64,000 nt of DNA from Microbacterium sp. (GCF_031179285.1 NZ_JAPSHY010000005.1:1-64000), one strand, 5' to 3'; counted from the stretch's first letter, positions 1 to 8,670 are shown. The notes: generated by a model from the sequence alone, not told the origin. Translations and numbers: made by a program.

Positions 1-247
1 CGATCGCGGTGAAGATCAGAGGAACGACGGCGGCGCGGAGCAATGTCACATACGAGCTGCCGATCGTGTCGAGCGTGGCGGACAGGCCGTTCGGGTTCTC
101 CGCCGTGGCGCCGAGCTGACGGCCGATGAGGCCGGCGGCGATGCCGAGGACGAGGGCTGCGAGGATCTGGAAGCCGAACGAGGTCAGCAGCTTCCGGACC
201 GGCCCGCGGGTGTCTGGCGCCTTCTGGGCGCGTGCGGTGGTGCTCAT
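1..247 (-). CDS. dicarboxylate/amino acid:cation symporter, N-terminal part (cut by window edge)
   Basis: Only the first 82 residues or so are present, because the gene runs off the left edge. Reading the minus strand from the ATG at 247 gives a short charged leader with MSTTARAQK, then a hydrophobic helix (FQILAALVLGIAAGLIG), then TIGSSYVTLLRAAVVPLIFTAI. The sequence LRAAVVPLIFTAI matches the conserved second-helix region of the DAACS family (GltP/DctA type). These proteins import C4-dicarboxylates or acidic amino acids with protons or sodium in the cytoplasmic membrane. The substrate cannot be told from this fragment. Confidence 0.8.
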   Translation of the reverse strand, partial: MSTTARAQKAPDTRGPVRKLLTSFGFQILAALVLGIAAGLIGRQLGATAENPNGLSATLDTIGSSYVTLLRAAVVPLIFTAI

Positions 248-331
248 GGGACTCCAAAGTCGATGCGCGCCGGGTGCGCGCCATGAGATCCAACGTTAGG
301 AGTCCTCATTCATTCCGAGCGTGCATATGAC

Positions 332-368
332 AAAGGATGACGGATGCCGGCGGCATCCGTCATCCTTT
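332..368 (-). terminator. perfect 17-bp stem-loop terminator
   Basis: The arms AAAGGATGACGGATGCC and GGCATCCGTCATCCTTT are perfectly complementary around a 3-nt loop. The element lies just past the stop codon of the lipoprotein gene at 392 and before the next minus-strand gene starts at 247. The stem ends in an A/T run on both strands, so it could work in either direction. It fits an intrinsic terminator for the lipoprotein mRNA. Confidence 0.75.
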
Positions 369-391
369 CGGCGGCAGTCAGTGACCGGCGA

Positions 392-745
392 TCACTCGGT
401 CACACAGGTCGTGACGGCCTCGCCGATCGTCTTGGAGACCAGGTCGCGGGCCTCGATGCTCGTCTGCTCGTCCTTGCCGTCCGCGAGGTTGGTCAGGTCC
501 TGGTCGGAGACCTCGGAGTCGAGGAGGGCCTCGGCCATGCAGTCGTTCTGCTCGTCGGTGAAACGGTCTGCCGTCGACGGGTCCGACTGCCAGATCTTCG
601 CCATGCCCTCGGCGAGTTCATCCTGGGTCGGTCGCTGCGGGCCGCCGATGCCGGCGCAGGCTGCAAGAGAGAAGGAGAGTGCGGCGACGGGCAGCGCCAT
701 GAGGAGGCGGGAGTACGGGCGCAGCTTCCGGTCGGTGTTGGTCAT
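392..745 (-). CDS. small secreted lipoprotein, function unknown
   Basis: The 117-residue product begins with a basic n-region (MTNTDRKLRPYSR), a hydrophobic stretch and the lipobox LAAC at about residues 27-30, so it should be lipidated and anchored outside the membrane. The mature part is acidic and helical, with two cysteines (NDCMAE and TTCVTE) that could form a disulfide. I recognise no domain or active site. It is monocistronic: a hairpin follows it and the upstream neighbour is divergent. Confidence 0.75.
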   Translation of the reverse strand: MTNTDRKLRPYSRLLMALPVAALSFSLAACAGIGGPQRPTQDELAEGMAKIWQSDPSTADRFTDEQNDCMAEALLDSEVSDQDLTNLADGKDEQTSIEARDLVSKTIGEAVTTCVTE

Positions 746-844
746 GTCTCAACGGTATCGGCACACAGCCCGTTCATAGGACAGAACGCATGGGCACGAT
801 TGCCCATATTCCCCGAGTGTTCATCACGCGGCATCCACCGTACA

Positions 845-894
845 GAGAGCGCGAAGTGCTGGATATTCGCCAGGATGCAGCAGTTCGCACTCTC
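845..894. repeat. dispersed palindromic element, copy 1
   Basis: An imperfect inverted repeat (arms GAGAGCGCGAAGTGCTG and CAGCAGTTCGCACTCTC, 15 of 17 paired) encloses a loop containing GATATTCGCCAGGATGC. The 21 bases at 862-882 are identical to 2969-2989 in copy 2, while the arms differ. It sits in the divergent intergenic region between the lipoprotein and the GNAT gene, so it is not a terminator for either. Confidence 0.6.
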
Positions 895-995
895 CGACGT
901 CGATTCCGGCCGGCTCCCGCAGCAGCGTCGGCAGTCGGGGGAGCCGTCGCTTGTACGCTTGCGCACAATCGACGCGCATTCGTGAGGAGAACCAG

Positions 996-1796
996 ATGAG
1001 CACACCGGCCGAGCTCGACGACCAGTCACTGGCGCGCGCGGTCGAGCAGAACGCGGCCGACCTGCTGCTGCGGATGGGAGCGGCCGGCGGCGGGCACGCG
1101 CGCGACGGCGACGTCGTCTGGAGCCTCGGCGGCTCTCCGGTGGATTATCACAACGCGGTCGTCGGAGCGGACCTCGAGGCGGATGCCGCCGATTCCGCTA
1201 TCGCCGAGAGTCGGGAACTGCTCGCAAGAGCTGCGCTGCCCGGCACCTGGCACGTCGGGCCGTCCATGCGTCCGCTCGACCTGCCGGCGCGGCTCGAGGC
1301 GGCGGGCTTCGCCGCGGACGGTGACGAGCCAGGCATGGCCGCCTCACTTGATCGGATGGTCGAGCATCGCGTCCCCGGGATCGACATCGAGACCGTGAGT
1401 GACGCCCGCGCTCTCAGCGAGTGGGTGGAAGCGCTCGGCAGCGGTTTCGGCGAAGGGCCGCGCGAAGCGGAGTGGGTCGGCGAGGTCTTCGATCGCATGG
1501 GACTCGGCCACCCCGACCTCCGGCTTGTGCTCGCTCGTCGAAACGACCGCGTCGTCGGCACCGCCACGGTCTTCTTCTCGTCCGGAGTCGCCGGTCTCTA
1601 CTTCGTATCGACCGTGCCCGAGGCGCGGCGGCAGGGCGTCGGTGCCTTCCTCACCCGGGGAGCGATGGCGGCCGCTCGCGATGCCGGCGCGCGACACGTC
1701 GTCCTCACTTCGGCGGCGGCGGGGCGACCCCTCTACGAATCACTCGGCTTCCGCCAGGTGTGCACCATCAGGCTGTACACCTGGCGGCCGAGTTGA
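996..1796 (+). CDS. GNAT family N-acetyltransferase
   Basis: The 266-residue protein has a C-terminal GNAT fold. Strand 4 and the acetyl-CoA loop read YFVSTVPEARRQGVGAFLTRG (R-x-x-G-V-G type) and the last segment reads PLYESLGFRQV, both typical of the family. The N-terminal 130 residues are less conserved and may be a degenerate second GNAT-like half. The ATG at 996 is preceded by GAGGAGA with good spacing; an upstream in-frame ATG at 951 has no such site. Acceptor substrate unknown. The gene stands alone and converges on the SRPBCC gene. Confidence 0.75.
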   Translation: MSTPAELDDQSLARAVEQNAADLLLRMGAAGGGHARDGDVVWSLGGSPVDYHNAVVGADLEADAADSAIAESRELLARAALPGTWHVGPSMRPLDLPARLEAAGFAADGDEPGMAASLDRMVEHRVPGIDIETVSDARALSEWVEALGSGFGEGPREAEWVGEVFDRMGLGHPDLRLVLARRNDRVVGTATVFFSSGVAGLYFVSTVPEARRQGVGAFLTRGAMAAARDAGARHVVLTSAAAGRPLYESLGFRQVCTIRLYTWRPS

Positions 1797-1851
1797 CCAG
1801 CGCGCGCGGCGGGGTGCCGGACGCGCCCCGGCGGCGTGAGATGTCGGGCAT

Positions 1852-2508
1852 TCACTCCTGGCCCGTGTAGAACCGGAAGGTCGCGTCCGCAGCAGCAGCC
1901 GCCGCTTCCGGGTCCGCGCCTGCGGCGACATGGGCCTCAGCCCAGCCGTCCGCGGCGCCGCGGCTGAACGCCCGACCCTCCTCGGAAAGCTGCCACGCTT
2001 CGGCGTCCGCGCGCGAGATCGCGCCAGCGACCGCGCCGAGATGCAGAGCGAGCCCGAGCAGACCCTGGTCCCACCCGACGCCGGCCGCCCCCGGTCCGAA
2101 GGTCTCCCACATCCCGGGCGGCACATCGGCGGAGCGTGCGGTGTGCTCGAGCTCGAGGCGCGTGCGGGCCTCGCCCACGGCGGTCAACCGGACGGCGACC
2201 CAGCTGATGCCCCCGCCGTACTCCCACGTCACGCGGTAGGAGGCGCCATCTGCGGACGGCGGCGCGCAAGCCAGAATCTCGCCGCCGGCGTTGCCTTCGA
2301 GCTGGTACCGGCCGCCGAGCCGAAGGTCACCCGAAACGGGAAGGAACCACCGGGCGATCCGCTCGGGGGTGGTCACCGCCTGCCAGACATCGTCGATCGC
2401 CGAGGGGTACTCCTGCGCGACGGTCTGCATGTACGAGGGCTGTCCGTCGAGATCGGACTCTCGCAGCTCTCGAGAGACCGAGTCGAGCTGGGCCTGGATG
2501 TCGACCAT
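1852..2508 (-). CDS. SRPBCC (AHSA1-like) domain protein
   Basis: The 218-residue protein contains the START/AHSA1-type hydrophobic ligand-binding fold. It shows the entry motif AIDDVWQAVTTPERIARWFLP, then GDLRLGGRYQL, a W-E-Y-G strand, and a late helix with WDQGLLGLALHL. Such proteins bind hydrophobic ligands or regulate partners; no specific ligand is evident. Two ATGs lie close together. GGAAAGG is 7 nt from the ATG at 2508 but abuts the one at 2514, so I chose 2508. It follows the ArsR gene directly, an arrangement common for ArsR/SRPBCC pairs. Confidence 0.75.
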   Translation of the reverse strand: MVDIQAQLDSVSRELRESDLDGQPSYMQTVAQEYPSAIDDVWQAVTTPERIARWFLPVSGDLRLGGRYQLEGNAGGEILACAPPSADGASYRVTWEYGGGISWVAVRLTAVGEARTRLELEHTARSADVPPGMWETFGPGAAGVGWDQGLLGLALHLGAVAGAISRADAEAWQLSEEGRAFSRGAADGWAEAHVAAGADPEAAAAAADATFRFYTGQE

Positions 2509-2510
2509 GA

Positions 2511-2891
2511 TCATTCCTTTCCGTGGGCAGGACTCTCCTGACCACCTACTACGGATCGCTCGGCTCGCCCACGGGCGCTGCGGCCGCGCGCGAGCTCGGT
2601 GTCGAGGGCGGCGAGGGGACCGCGCCAGAACCGCTCGAACGGCGTGAGCCAGGCGTCGGCCTCCCGTACGCCGCGCGGATCGACGGCATACAGTCGCCGA
2701 GCGCCGTCCGCGCGCACCGTCGCGAACGCCTGCTCTCGCAGGACGCGCAGGTGCTGCGAAACGGCCGGCTGGGTGATGCCGAACTCATCCTGGATGACCG
2801 CGCCGAGCTCGCCGGCGGAAGCCTCGCCGTCCGCGAGGACCTCGAGAATGCGCCGGCGTACCGGATCTCCGAGGACATCGAGCGCGTGCAT
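2511..2891 (-). CDS. ArsR family winged-helix transcriptional regulator
   Basis: The 126-residue protein starts with MHALDVLGDPVRRRILEVLA, the standard ArsR helix, followed by the recognition segment GITQPAVSQHLRVLREQAF and a wing containing RADGARRLYAVD. No metal-binding cysteine box is present, so it is probably a non-metal sensor. The C-terminus has the WLTPFERFW segment often seen in ArsR regulators paired with SRPBCC partners. Its stop lies 2 bases before the SRPBCC start, which implies co-translation. The family normally represses its own operon. Confidence 0.8.
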   Translation of the reverse strand: MHALDVLGDPVRRRILEVLADGEASAGELGAVIQDEFGITQPAVSQHLRVLREQAFATVRADGARRLYAVDPRGVREADAWLTPFERFWRGPLAALDTELARGRSARGRAERSVVGGQESPAHGKE

Positions 2892-2947
2892 GATCTCAGT
2901 ATTCAGCCACGACTTATATAAGTCAAGACTTATCCACCAGTTCCAGT

Positions 2948-3005
2948 TTCGAAGTGCGCAAAGTGCTCGATATTCGCCAGGATGCAGCACTTTGCGCACT
3001 TCGAA
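2948..3005. repeat. dispersed palindromic element, copy 2 (perfect 20-bp stem)
   Basis: The left arm TTCGAAGTGCGCAAAGTGCT (2948-2967) and right arm AGCACTTTGCGCACTTCGAA (2986-3005) are fully complementary around an 18-nt loop. The loop matches that of the element at 845-894. It lies downstream of the XRE gene and upstream of the ArsR gene on the minus strand, so it could also terminate the XRE operon, but it has no T-tract. Confidence 0.65.
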
Positions 3006-3022
3006 CGACGATCGGCCGCCAC

Positions 3023-3262
3023 TCAGCGCTCGGCCAGGACCAGCAGCTCTCCGACCTCGCAGCCGAGTGCGTCGCAGATCGCCCGCAGCGTCGAGTATCG
3101 GATGGCACGGGCCCGGTCGTTCTTCAGCACCGACAGGTTGACGATACTGACCCCGACCCGTGCGCTGAGTTCGGTGAGCGTCATCCCGCGCTCGGCGAGC
3201 AGTTCGTCGAGCCGGCAGTGGATGCCTGTGGGCTCCCCGTCGTCGGGAGCGGCCGGGGTCAC
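3023..3262 (-). CDS. small XRE/Cro-type helix-turn-helix regulator
   Basis: The 79-residue protein is essentially one HTH domain. It has CRLDELLAERGMTLTELSARVGVSIVNLSVLKNDRARAIRYSTLRAICDALGCEVGELL, which matches the short YozG-like group. That group is usually encoded beside a DUF2975 membrane protein, as here: its start overlaps the DUF2975 stop by 4 bp. It probably binds operators upstream of the pair. Only DNA-binding features are visible, with no sensor domain, so signals may come through the membrane partner. Confidence 0.8.
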   Translation of the reverse strand: MTPAAPDDGEPTGIHCRLDELLAERGMTLTELSARVGVSIVNLSVLKNDRARAIRYSTLRAICDALGCEVGELLVLAER

Positions 3263-3876
3263 ACCAGCCCCGCTGTCTCACGCTGCAGCCGGTCGCCCAC
3301 CACGAAAGCGGTGCCGATGACCGACAGGATGAACGCGGCGAGGATGAATCCGAACGGCTCGATGCTGATGACCGCGGTCTCGAAGGCGTTGTCGGCGACG
3401 ACCGACACGGTGGCGTTGGCGAGCATGTTCTCGAAGAACCGCGAGGCGGCCGCGCCGAGGAGCCCGGTGATGCCTGCGGTCATCACGAGCCGCGTGTTCC
3501 GGCGCGAGAACACTCGTCCGCGCAGCGTGCTCTGAGCCAGCAGGATCAGACACGCGATCACCGTCAGGATCGTGAGGATCTGGACCACCTGACCGATGAT
3601 CCCCGGCACCGTCGCGATCGGGGGCAGTTGGGCCGCTGTGAGCGTCGCGCGGTCGAGTCCGATCGACAGCGCCGAACCGTCAGGGCCGAGCGGTGCATCC
3701 ACCGTGTCGCCGATGAACTCCACCATCACCGGTACGTCGGTGCCGCGGGCGAGTTCGATGATGCGCATCACCGAGAAGACGGTGATCCACGCGGCGATGG
3801 CGATGCCGGCGACGCAGAAGGCGATGAGTGCGGCGGCGTCCGCTCGTGACAGCGTGCTCTGTCTGGTGGTGTCCAT
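3259..3876 (-). CDS. DUF2975 family membrane protein
   Basis: The 205-residue product has four predicted membrane segments: about residues 12-40, 88-115, 128-150 and 175-197. An extracytoplasmic loop after the first contains GTDVPVMVEFIGDTV. This layout, together with the overlapping small XRE gene, is the usual DUF2975/YozG arrangement. Function is not established; it may sense the membrane or hold the regulator. A good ribosome site (AAGGAG) precedes the ATG at 3876, and repeated TTATCGAT-type motifs lie immediately upstream. Confidence 0.75.
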   Translation of the reverse strand: MDTTRQSTLSRADAAALIAFCVAGIAIAAWITVFSVMRIIELARGTDVPVMVEFIGDTVDAPLGPDGSALSIGLDRATLTAAQLPPIATVPGIIGQVVQILTILTVIACLILLAQSTLRGRVFSRRNTRLVMTAGITGLLGAAASRFFENMLANATVSVVADNAFETAVISIEPFGFILAAFILSVIGTAFVVGDRLQRETAGLV

Positions 3877-3885
3877 GAGCGCTCC

Positions 3886-3926
3886 TTATCGATAGTCGTT
3901 ATTAGCGATGATCGATAAGTTATCGA
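3886..3926. promoter_or_regulatory. cluster of TTATCGAT-type motifs, possible XRE operator
   Basis: TTATCGAT (3886-3893), its reverse complement ATCGATAA (3911-3918) and TTATCGA (3920-3926) are packed immediately upstream of the DUF2975/XRE operon in an AT-rich patch. The repetition in both orientations suggests an operator, most simply for the XRE protein of the same operon. This is inferred from position and repetition only. Confidence 0.4.
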
Positions 3927-4012
3927 CATTCGTTACGCTCGTCAACTCCAGGTGTGATGGCGGCGTGCCACGGCCGGCCGAAAGGGCGTCGGCGACGCCC
4001 CCGCTCAGCCGC

Positions 4013-4030
4013 GCTATGCCCAGGGCGAAC
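4013..4030. promoter_or_regulatory. possible ClgR-like operator upstream of clpC
   Basis: The imperfect dyad CTATGCCCAGGGCGAAC lies about 100 bp before clpC. It resembles the actinobacterial ClgR motif (CGC-N5-GCG core) with mismatches in the left half. ClgR is known to activate clpC and clpP genes in Actinobacteria. The match is imperfect and is offered only as a candidate. Confidence 0.25.
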
Positions 4031-4131
4031 ACGGGCATACGTGCAGTTCCCGGTGGTTACTCTCGATGTACAAGGCGCACGGCCGGACCCCGGTGTCGGC
4101 GCATTCGCCCCGTGCGAACCAAGGAGTCACA

Positions 4132-6660
4132 ATGTTCGAGAGATTCACGGACCGAGCCCGTCGAGTGGTCGTCCTCGCCCAAGAAGAGGCGAAGATGCTC
4201 AACCACAACTACATCGGCACCGAGCACATCCTGCTCGGCCTCATCCACGAGGGCGAGGGTGTCGCAGCCAAGGCGCTGGAGTCACTCGGCATCTCCCTCG
4301 ACGCCGTGCGCGAGCAGGTGCAGGACATCATCGGTCAGGGCCAGCAGCAGCCGACCGGTCACATCCCCTTCACCCCGCGTGCGAAGAAGGTGCTCGAGCT
4401 GAGCCTCCGCGAGGCCCTGCAGCTCGGCCACAACTACATCGGCACCGAGCACATCCTGCTCGGCCTCATCCGCGAGGGTGAGGGCGTCGCCGCACAGGTG
4501 CTCGTCAAGCTCGGCGCCGACCTGAACAAGGTGCGCCAGCAGGTCATCCAGCTGCTCTCCGGCGCCCCGGGCCGCGAGACCGCCTCCGTCGGCGCGCAGA
4601 CCAACGACTCGCCCAGCGGAGCGCAGGGCGGATCCCAGGTGCTCGACCAGTTCGGACGCAACCTGACGCAGGCCGCGCGCGACAACAAGCTCGACCCGGT
4701 GATCGGGCGCGAGAAGGAGATCGAGCGGGTCATGCAGATCCTGTCTCGCCGCTCCAAGAACAACCCCGTCCTCATCGGCGAGCCCGGCGTCGGCAAGACC
4801 GCCGTCGTCGAGGGCCTCGCACAGGCGATCGTCAAGGGCGATGTGCCCGAGACGCTCAAGGACAAGCAGCTGTACTCGCTCGACCTCGGCTCGCTCATCG
4901 CGGGTTCTCGCTACCGCGGCGACTTCGAGGAGCGCCTGAAGAAGGTCACCAAGGAGATCCGCACCCGCGGCGACATCATCGTCTTCATCGACGAGATCCA
5001 CACTCTGGTCGGCGCCGGCGCAGCCGAAGGCGCGATCGACGCGGCCAGCATCCTCAAGCCGCTGCTCGCCCGGGGTGAGCTGCAGACGATCGGTGCGACC
5101 ACGCTCGACGAGTACCGCAAGCACTTCGAGAAGGATGCAGCCCTCGAGCGCCGCTTCCAGTCGATCCAGGTGGCGGAGCCGAGCCTTCCCCACACGATCA
5201 ACATCCTGAAGGGCCTGCGCGACCGCTACGAGGCGCACCACAAGGTGCAGATCACCGACGGCGCCATCGTCGCGGCCTCCAACCTCGCCGACCGGTACGT
5301 CAGCGACCGCTTCCTGCCCGACAAGGCCATCGACCTGATCGACGAGGCCGGCGCCCGCCTGCGTCTGTCGATCCTGTCCAGCCCGCCGGAGCTGCGCGAG
5401 TTCGACGAGAAGATCGCCGCGGTGCGCGAGCAGAAGGAGCTGGCATCCGAGGACCAGGACTTCGAGAAGGCGGCATCGCTGCGCGACGAGGAGAAGAGCC
5501 TCCTCGCCGAGCGCCTGCGCCTCGAGAAGCAGTGGCGCTCGGGTGACGTCGCGACCGCCGCGGTCGTCGATGAGGGCCTGATCGCCGAGGTGCTCGCACA
5601 GGCCACCGGCATCCCGGTGTTCAAGCTCACCGAAGAGGAGTCGAGCCGTCTCGTCTTCATGGAGAAGGCGCTGCACCAGCGCGTCATCGGCCAGGAAGAG
5701 GCGATCGCCGCGCTTTCGAAGACGATCCGTCGTCAGCGTGCGGGCCTCAAGGACCCGAAGCGCCCCTCGGGCTCCTTCATCTTCGCCGGCCCCACAGGTG
5801 TCGGAAAGACCGAGCTCGCCAAGGCGCTGGCGGAATTCCTGTTCGACGACGAGGCAGCTCTCATCGCGCTCGACATGAGCGAGTTCGGTGAGAAGCACAC
5901 GGTCTCGCGTCTGTTCGGTGCCCCTCCCGGGTTCGTCGGATTCGAAGAGGGCGGTCAGCTCACCGAGAAGGTGCGCCGCAAGCCGTTCAGCGTCGTTCTC
6001 TTCGATGAGATCGAGAAGGCTCACCCCGACATCTTCAACTCGCTCTTGCAGATCCTCGAAGAGGGTCGCCTGACCGACGGTCAGGGTCGCATGATCGACT
6101 TCAAGAACACCGTGATCATCATGACCACCAACCTCGGTGCGCGTGACATCGCCGGTGGCCCGGTCGGCTTCCAGATCGAGGGCAGCAACGCGACCACCTA
6201 CGACCGGATGAAGGGCAAGGTGAACGAGGAGCTCAAGCGCAACTTCAAGCCCGAGTTCCTGAACCGTGTCGACGACATCATCGTGTTCCCGCAGCTGTCG
6301 AAGGAGGAGCTGGTGCAGATCGTCGATCTGTTCACCAAGCGCCTCGGCGAGCGGCTGCTCGACCGCGACATGACGATCGAGCTGTCGCAGGCCGCCAAGG
6401 AGCGCCTCATCGAGATCGGGTTCGACCCGGCCCTCGGCGCCCGCCCCCTGCGTCGCGCGATGCAGCACGAGATCGAGGATCGTCTGTCGGAGAAGATCCT
6501 GCACGGCGAGCTCAACGCCGGCGACCACGTCAAGGTGGATGCCGAGAACGGCGAGTTCCTGTTCGTGCACGGCCCGCGCGGCGAGCGGGTGGCCGTCGGA
6601 GTGAACACCGGCGGTGCGATCAGCGGCACCCCCGACCTGGCGGTCGCCAGCGGGGAGTGA
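4132..6660 (+). CDS. clpC: ATP-dependent Clp protease ATP-binding subunit ClpC
   Basis: ClpC is a hexameric AAA+ unfoldase that feeds proteins to ClpP. The 842-residue protein begins [20 protein letters not shown] and carries two N-terminal Clp repeats, each with [14 protein letters not shown]. It then has AAA-1 with Walker A GEPGVGKT (about 216-223), a UVR-like coiled segment (about 425-460), and AAA-2 with GPTGVGKT (about 553-560) and the arginine-finger/sensor region near FLNRVDD. The length is normal for actinobacterial ClpC. The ATG at 4132 has AAGGAG upstream; an in-frame ATG at 4066 does not. A strong hairpin terminator follows, so it is monocistronic. Confidence 0.97.
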   Translation: MFERFTDRARRVVVLAQEEAKMLNHNYIGTEHILLGLIHEGEGVAAKALESLGISLDAVREQVQDIIGQGQQQPTGHIPFTPRAKKVLELSLREALQLGHNYIGTEHILLGLIREGEGVAAQVLVKLGADLNKVRQQVIQLLSGAPGRETASVGAQTNDSPSGAQGGSQVLDQFGRNLTQAARDNKLDPVIGREKEIERVMQILSRRSKNNPVLIGEPGVGKTAVVEGLAQAIVKGDVPETLKDKQLYSLDLGSLIAGSRYRGDFEERLKKVTKEIRTRGDIIVFIDEIHTLVGAGAAEGAIDAASILKPLLARGELQTIGATTLDEYRKHFEKDAALERRFQSIQVAEPSLPHTINILKGLRDRYEAHHKVQITDGAIVAASNLADRYVSDRFLPDKAIDLIDEAGARLRLSILSSPPELREFDEKIAAVREQKELASEDQDFEKAASLRDEEKSLLAERLRLEKQWRSGDVATAAVVDEGLIAEVLAQATGIPVFKLTEEESSRLVFMEKALHQRVIGQEEAIAALSKTIRRQRAGLKDPKRPSGSFIFAGPTGVGKTELAKALAEFLFDDEAALIALDMSEFGEKHTVSRLFGAPPGFVGFEEGGQLTEKVRRKPFSVVLFDEIEKAHPDIFNSLLQILEEGRLTDGQGRMIDFKNTVIIMTTNLGARDIAGGPVGFQIEGSNATTYDRMKGKVNEELKRNFKPEFLNRVDDIIVFPQLSKEELVQIVDLFTKRLGERLLDRDMTIELSQAAKERLIEIGFDPALGARPLRRAMQHEIEDRLSEKILHGELNAGDHVKVDAENGEFLFVHGPRGERVAVGVNTGGAISGTPDLAVASGE

Positions 6661-6688
6661 GGCACTGAGGCCCCGAGGGGGCGCAGGA

Positions 6689-6724
6689 ACGAAGGGGCGG
6701 ATGCTGCGGCATCCGCCCCTTCGT
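6689..6724 (+). terminator. intrinsic terminator after clpC
   Basis: A 16-bp perfect stem (ACGAAGGGGCGGATGC with GCATCCGCCCCTTCGT) surrounds a 4-nt loop, 28 nt after the clpC stop. The sequence downstream is only weakly T-rich, as is common in high-GC actinobacteria. Confidence 0.75.
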
Positions 6725-6746
6725 CGTTCGTGCCTAGACTTGTGCC

Positions 6747-7250
6747 GTGAGCGAGATCATCGTACGGCCGGCGCGAAGCGCAGACATCGTCGAGATCCGA
6801 AACCTCCTCCAGCCGCTCGTCGAGCGGCGCATCCTGCTGGGCAAAGATCTCGCGGTGCTCTACGGCTCGGTGCAGGAGTTCGTCGTCGCCGAGGCCGACG
6901 GGACGTTGATCGGATGCGGTGCGCTGCACGTGATCTGGGAGGATCTGGGCGAAGTGCGCTCCCTGCTGGTCCGCGATGACTGGCTCCGTCACGGGGTGGG
7001 GCGAAGGATCGTCGACCGACTCGAGGAGAACGCCCGGACGCTCGGACTCACGCGGCTGTTCTGTCTCACCTTCGAGGTCGACTTCTTCAGCAGGCGAGGG
7101 TACGCGCCCATCGGCGAGCAGGTCGTGGACCCGGATGTGTACTCGCAACTGCTGCGAAGCGGCGACGCCGGTGTCGAGGAGTTCCTCGACCTCGCGCATG
7201 TGAAGCCGAACACGCTCGGCAACACGCGGATGCTCAAGGTGCTGAACTAG
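6747..7250 (+). CDS. argA: amino-acid N-acetyltransferase (short ArgA type)
   Basis: The 167-residue GNAT protein resembles the stand-alone N-acetylglutamate synthases of Actinobacteria, which make N-acetylglutamate for arginine synthesis in the cytoplasm. Landmarks are IVRPARSADIVEIRNLLQPLVERRILLGK, the core GCGALHVIWEDLGEVRSLLVRDDWLRHGVGRRIVDRL, and FFSRRGY. It lacks the kinase-like domain of enterobacterial ArgA, as expected for this group. The GTG start lies 6 nt after TAGACT (6735-6740), suggesting a leaderless mRNA. No other arginine genes are nearby. Confidence 0.8.
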   Translation: MSEIIVRPARSADIVEIRNLLQPLVERRILLGKDLAVLYGSVQEFVVAEADGTLIGCGALHVIWEDLGEVRSLLVRDDWLRHGVGRRIVDRLEENARTLGLTRLFCLTFEVDFFSRRGYAPIGEQVVDPDVYSQLLRSGDAGVEEFLDLAHVKPNTLGNTRMLKVLN

Positions 7251-7259
7251 CCTGGAATC

Positions 7260-7907
7260 ATGCCCCGTACGTCTGCCGCCGTCTATCGACGACGTCGCCT
7301 GGTGGTGCTGGGCGCCCTGATCCTGTTCGTCGCAGCGGTCGGCATCGGCATCTGGCTTCTCGTGGCACAGCCGTGGGTGACCGGGGCGGCCGAGGTGACG
7401 CCGCGGCCTACTCCGTCATCGTCGGCCTCCGCGGCGCCGACGACACAGTCTTCGGAGCAGGCGTCGCCCGAGTCGACACCGGAGGAGACCCCCGGGATCG
7501 TCGCCTGCGAGGCGAAGGACGTCGTCGTCACGGCCGTCACCGACGCTGATCGGTACCCGGAGGGCGTGCTTCCGAAGCTGTCGATATCGCTCACGAACAC
7601 GGGCGCGACCGATTGCACGCTCGACGTCGGATCGACCCTGCAGGTGTTCACCGTGTCGAGCGGCAATGACATCTGGTGGCGCTCGACGGACTGCCAGGAG
7701 AACCCGAGCAGCATGATCGCGACGCTCGCCGCCGGCGTGACGGTGACGAGCAAAGAGCCCGTCGTCTGGGATCGCACCCGCTCGAGCGTCGAGACATGCG
7801 CCGAGGAGAATCGCCCCCGGGCACCCGCGGGCGGATCCTCGTACCACGTGGCCGTGTCCATCGGCGGCTTCGCGAGCGAGACGACGAAGCAGATCCTGCT
7901 GGATTGA
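7260..7907 (+). CDS. membrane-anchored extracytoplasmic protein, function unknown
   Basis: The 215-residue protein has a basic N-terminus (RRRR), one membrane helix at about residues 14-36, a Pro/Ser/Thr-rich linker (about 45-75), and a C-terminal beta-rich domain. That domain has cysteines in IVACEAKD, TDCTLDV, TDCQEN and VETCAEEN, likely two disulfides. This type-II single-pass layout with an external domain is common in Actinobacteria; I recognise no enzyme. The ATG is 6 nt after TAGCCT (7248-7253), whose TAG is also the argA stop codon. Confidence 0.7.
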   Translation: MPRTSAAVYRRRRLVVLGALILFVAAVGIGIWLLVAQPWVTGAAEVTPRPTPSSSASAAPTTQSSEQASPESTPEETPGIVACEAKDVVVTAVTDADRYPEGVLPKLSISLTNTGATDCTLDVGSTLQVFTVSSGNDIWWRSTDCQENPSSMIATLAAGVTVTSKEPVVWDRTRSSVETCAEENRPRAPAGGSSYHVAVSIGGFASETTKQILLD

Positions 7908-8218
7908 TCGCGGGCCCCGCGAACACAGGACATCTCGGCCGTGAAAGATCTGCGAGTAGAGGATTTTCCCCTCATGAGGCTGACAGCGGCCGTTCTTTGG
8001 GATACCATTGAATGACTCTCGGGAACACGCGGCACCATGCCATCCCCAGTGGCGTCGAGTTACAGCGTCCCCAGCGCTTCGACATCGCCGTACGAGAGTC
8101 TGAGGGCCCTCTCGAGTACCCCAGTCCCCAATGGAGGACTCGAGAGGGCCCCAATCATTTCCGCGAGCGGCGAAATATGCGTTGCACCGGACGGTTCCGG
8201 CATCCGTAGGCTGGAAGC
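7908..8218. other. 311-bp intergenic region with one long hairpin
   Basis: No convincing gene is seen here. The region contains a 14-bp hairpin at 8104-8151 and, at its right end, the -10 box of the following gene. Short open frames crossing it lack ribosome sites and family similarity that I can recognise. Confidence 0.5.
8104..8151 (+). terminator. 14-bp perfect hairpin, possible terminator
   Basis: GGGCCCTCTCGAGT (8104-8117) pairs perfectly with ACTCGAGAGGGCCC (8138-8151) around a 20-nt loop. It is about 200 nt after the preceding stop codon, has no T-tract, and stands between two plus-strand genes. It may end the upstream transcript or be a structured leader or repeat. Confidence 0.4.
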
Positions 8219-8623
8219 ATGGCAGTGAAGAAGTCGGCGAAGAACAAGCCCGCCCCTGAGGAGTTCCGCTCCGAGGCGCTCGCGCGGGCCTTGGAGAAGC
8301 AGGACATCGCCGCCGTCGCGCTGGCCCTTCGTCATGGCACGACGGTCGTCCCGCTGATCAAGCCCGGTGCCCGCGACAATCCGCTGGACTCGGGCGAGGT
8401 GTGGACTTACCGCAACCCGGACAGCGGCGATCTGGCACTCCTGCTGTTCAGCGATGCGAAGAACAAGCCGGCGAACCTGCCTCCCGGTGTCGGCATCTAC
8501 GACGCCGACTGGCTGCGCCGGTTCCTCGCAGCCCACCCGATCACGACTGTGTTCCTCGACATCGCGGGACCTCACCCGATGCAGGCCGCGCCCGAGGAGC
8601 TTCTGAAGGCACTCGACGCCTGA
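8219..8623 (+). CDS. SseB-like small protein, function unknown
   Basis: The 134-residue protein has a Lys-rich start (MAVKKSAKNKP), then an alpha/beta segment with TTVVPLIKPGARD, VWTYRNPDSGDLALLLFSDAKN and AAHPITTVFLDIAGPHPMQAAPEEL. The order (a value reported, a dense acidic strand, then N/GP-hP) resembles the SseB N-terminal-like family found widely in Actinobacteria. The biochemical role is unknown. The ATG follows TAGGCT (8207-8212) by 6 nt, suggesting leaderless transcription. It converges on radA. Confidence 0.55.
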   Translation: MAVKKSAKNKPAPEEFRSEALARALEKQDIAAVALALRHGTTVVPLIKPGARDNPLDSGEVWTYRNPDSGDLALLLFSDAKNKPANLPPGVGIYDADWLRRFLAAHPITTVFLDIAGPHPMQAAPEELLKALDA

Positions 8624-8670
8624 GCCATTCTTTCGAGCGCGGCCCGAGCCGCGCGAACGGCCGCAAGATG

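Noticed and set aside
4282..6570. Long minus-strand open frame opposite clpC
   Set aside because: It arises from the codon bias of clpC on the other strand; composition is unlike a protein and no ribosome site or domain is seen.
7908..8218. tRNA or other RNA gene in the gap
   Set aside because: No cloverleaf or T-loop sequence is present; only an isolated hairpin is seen.
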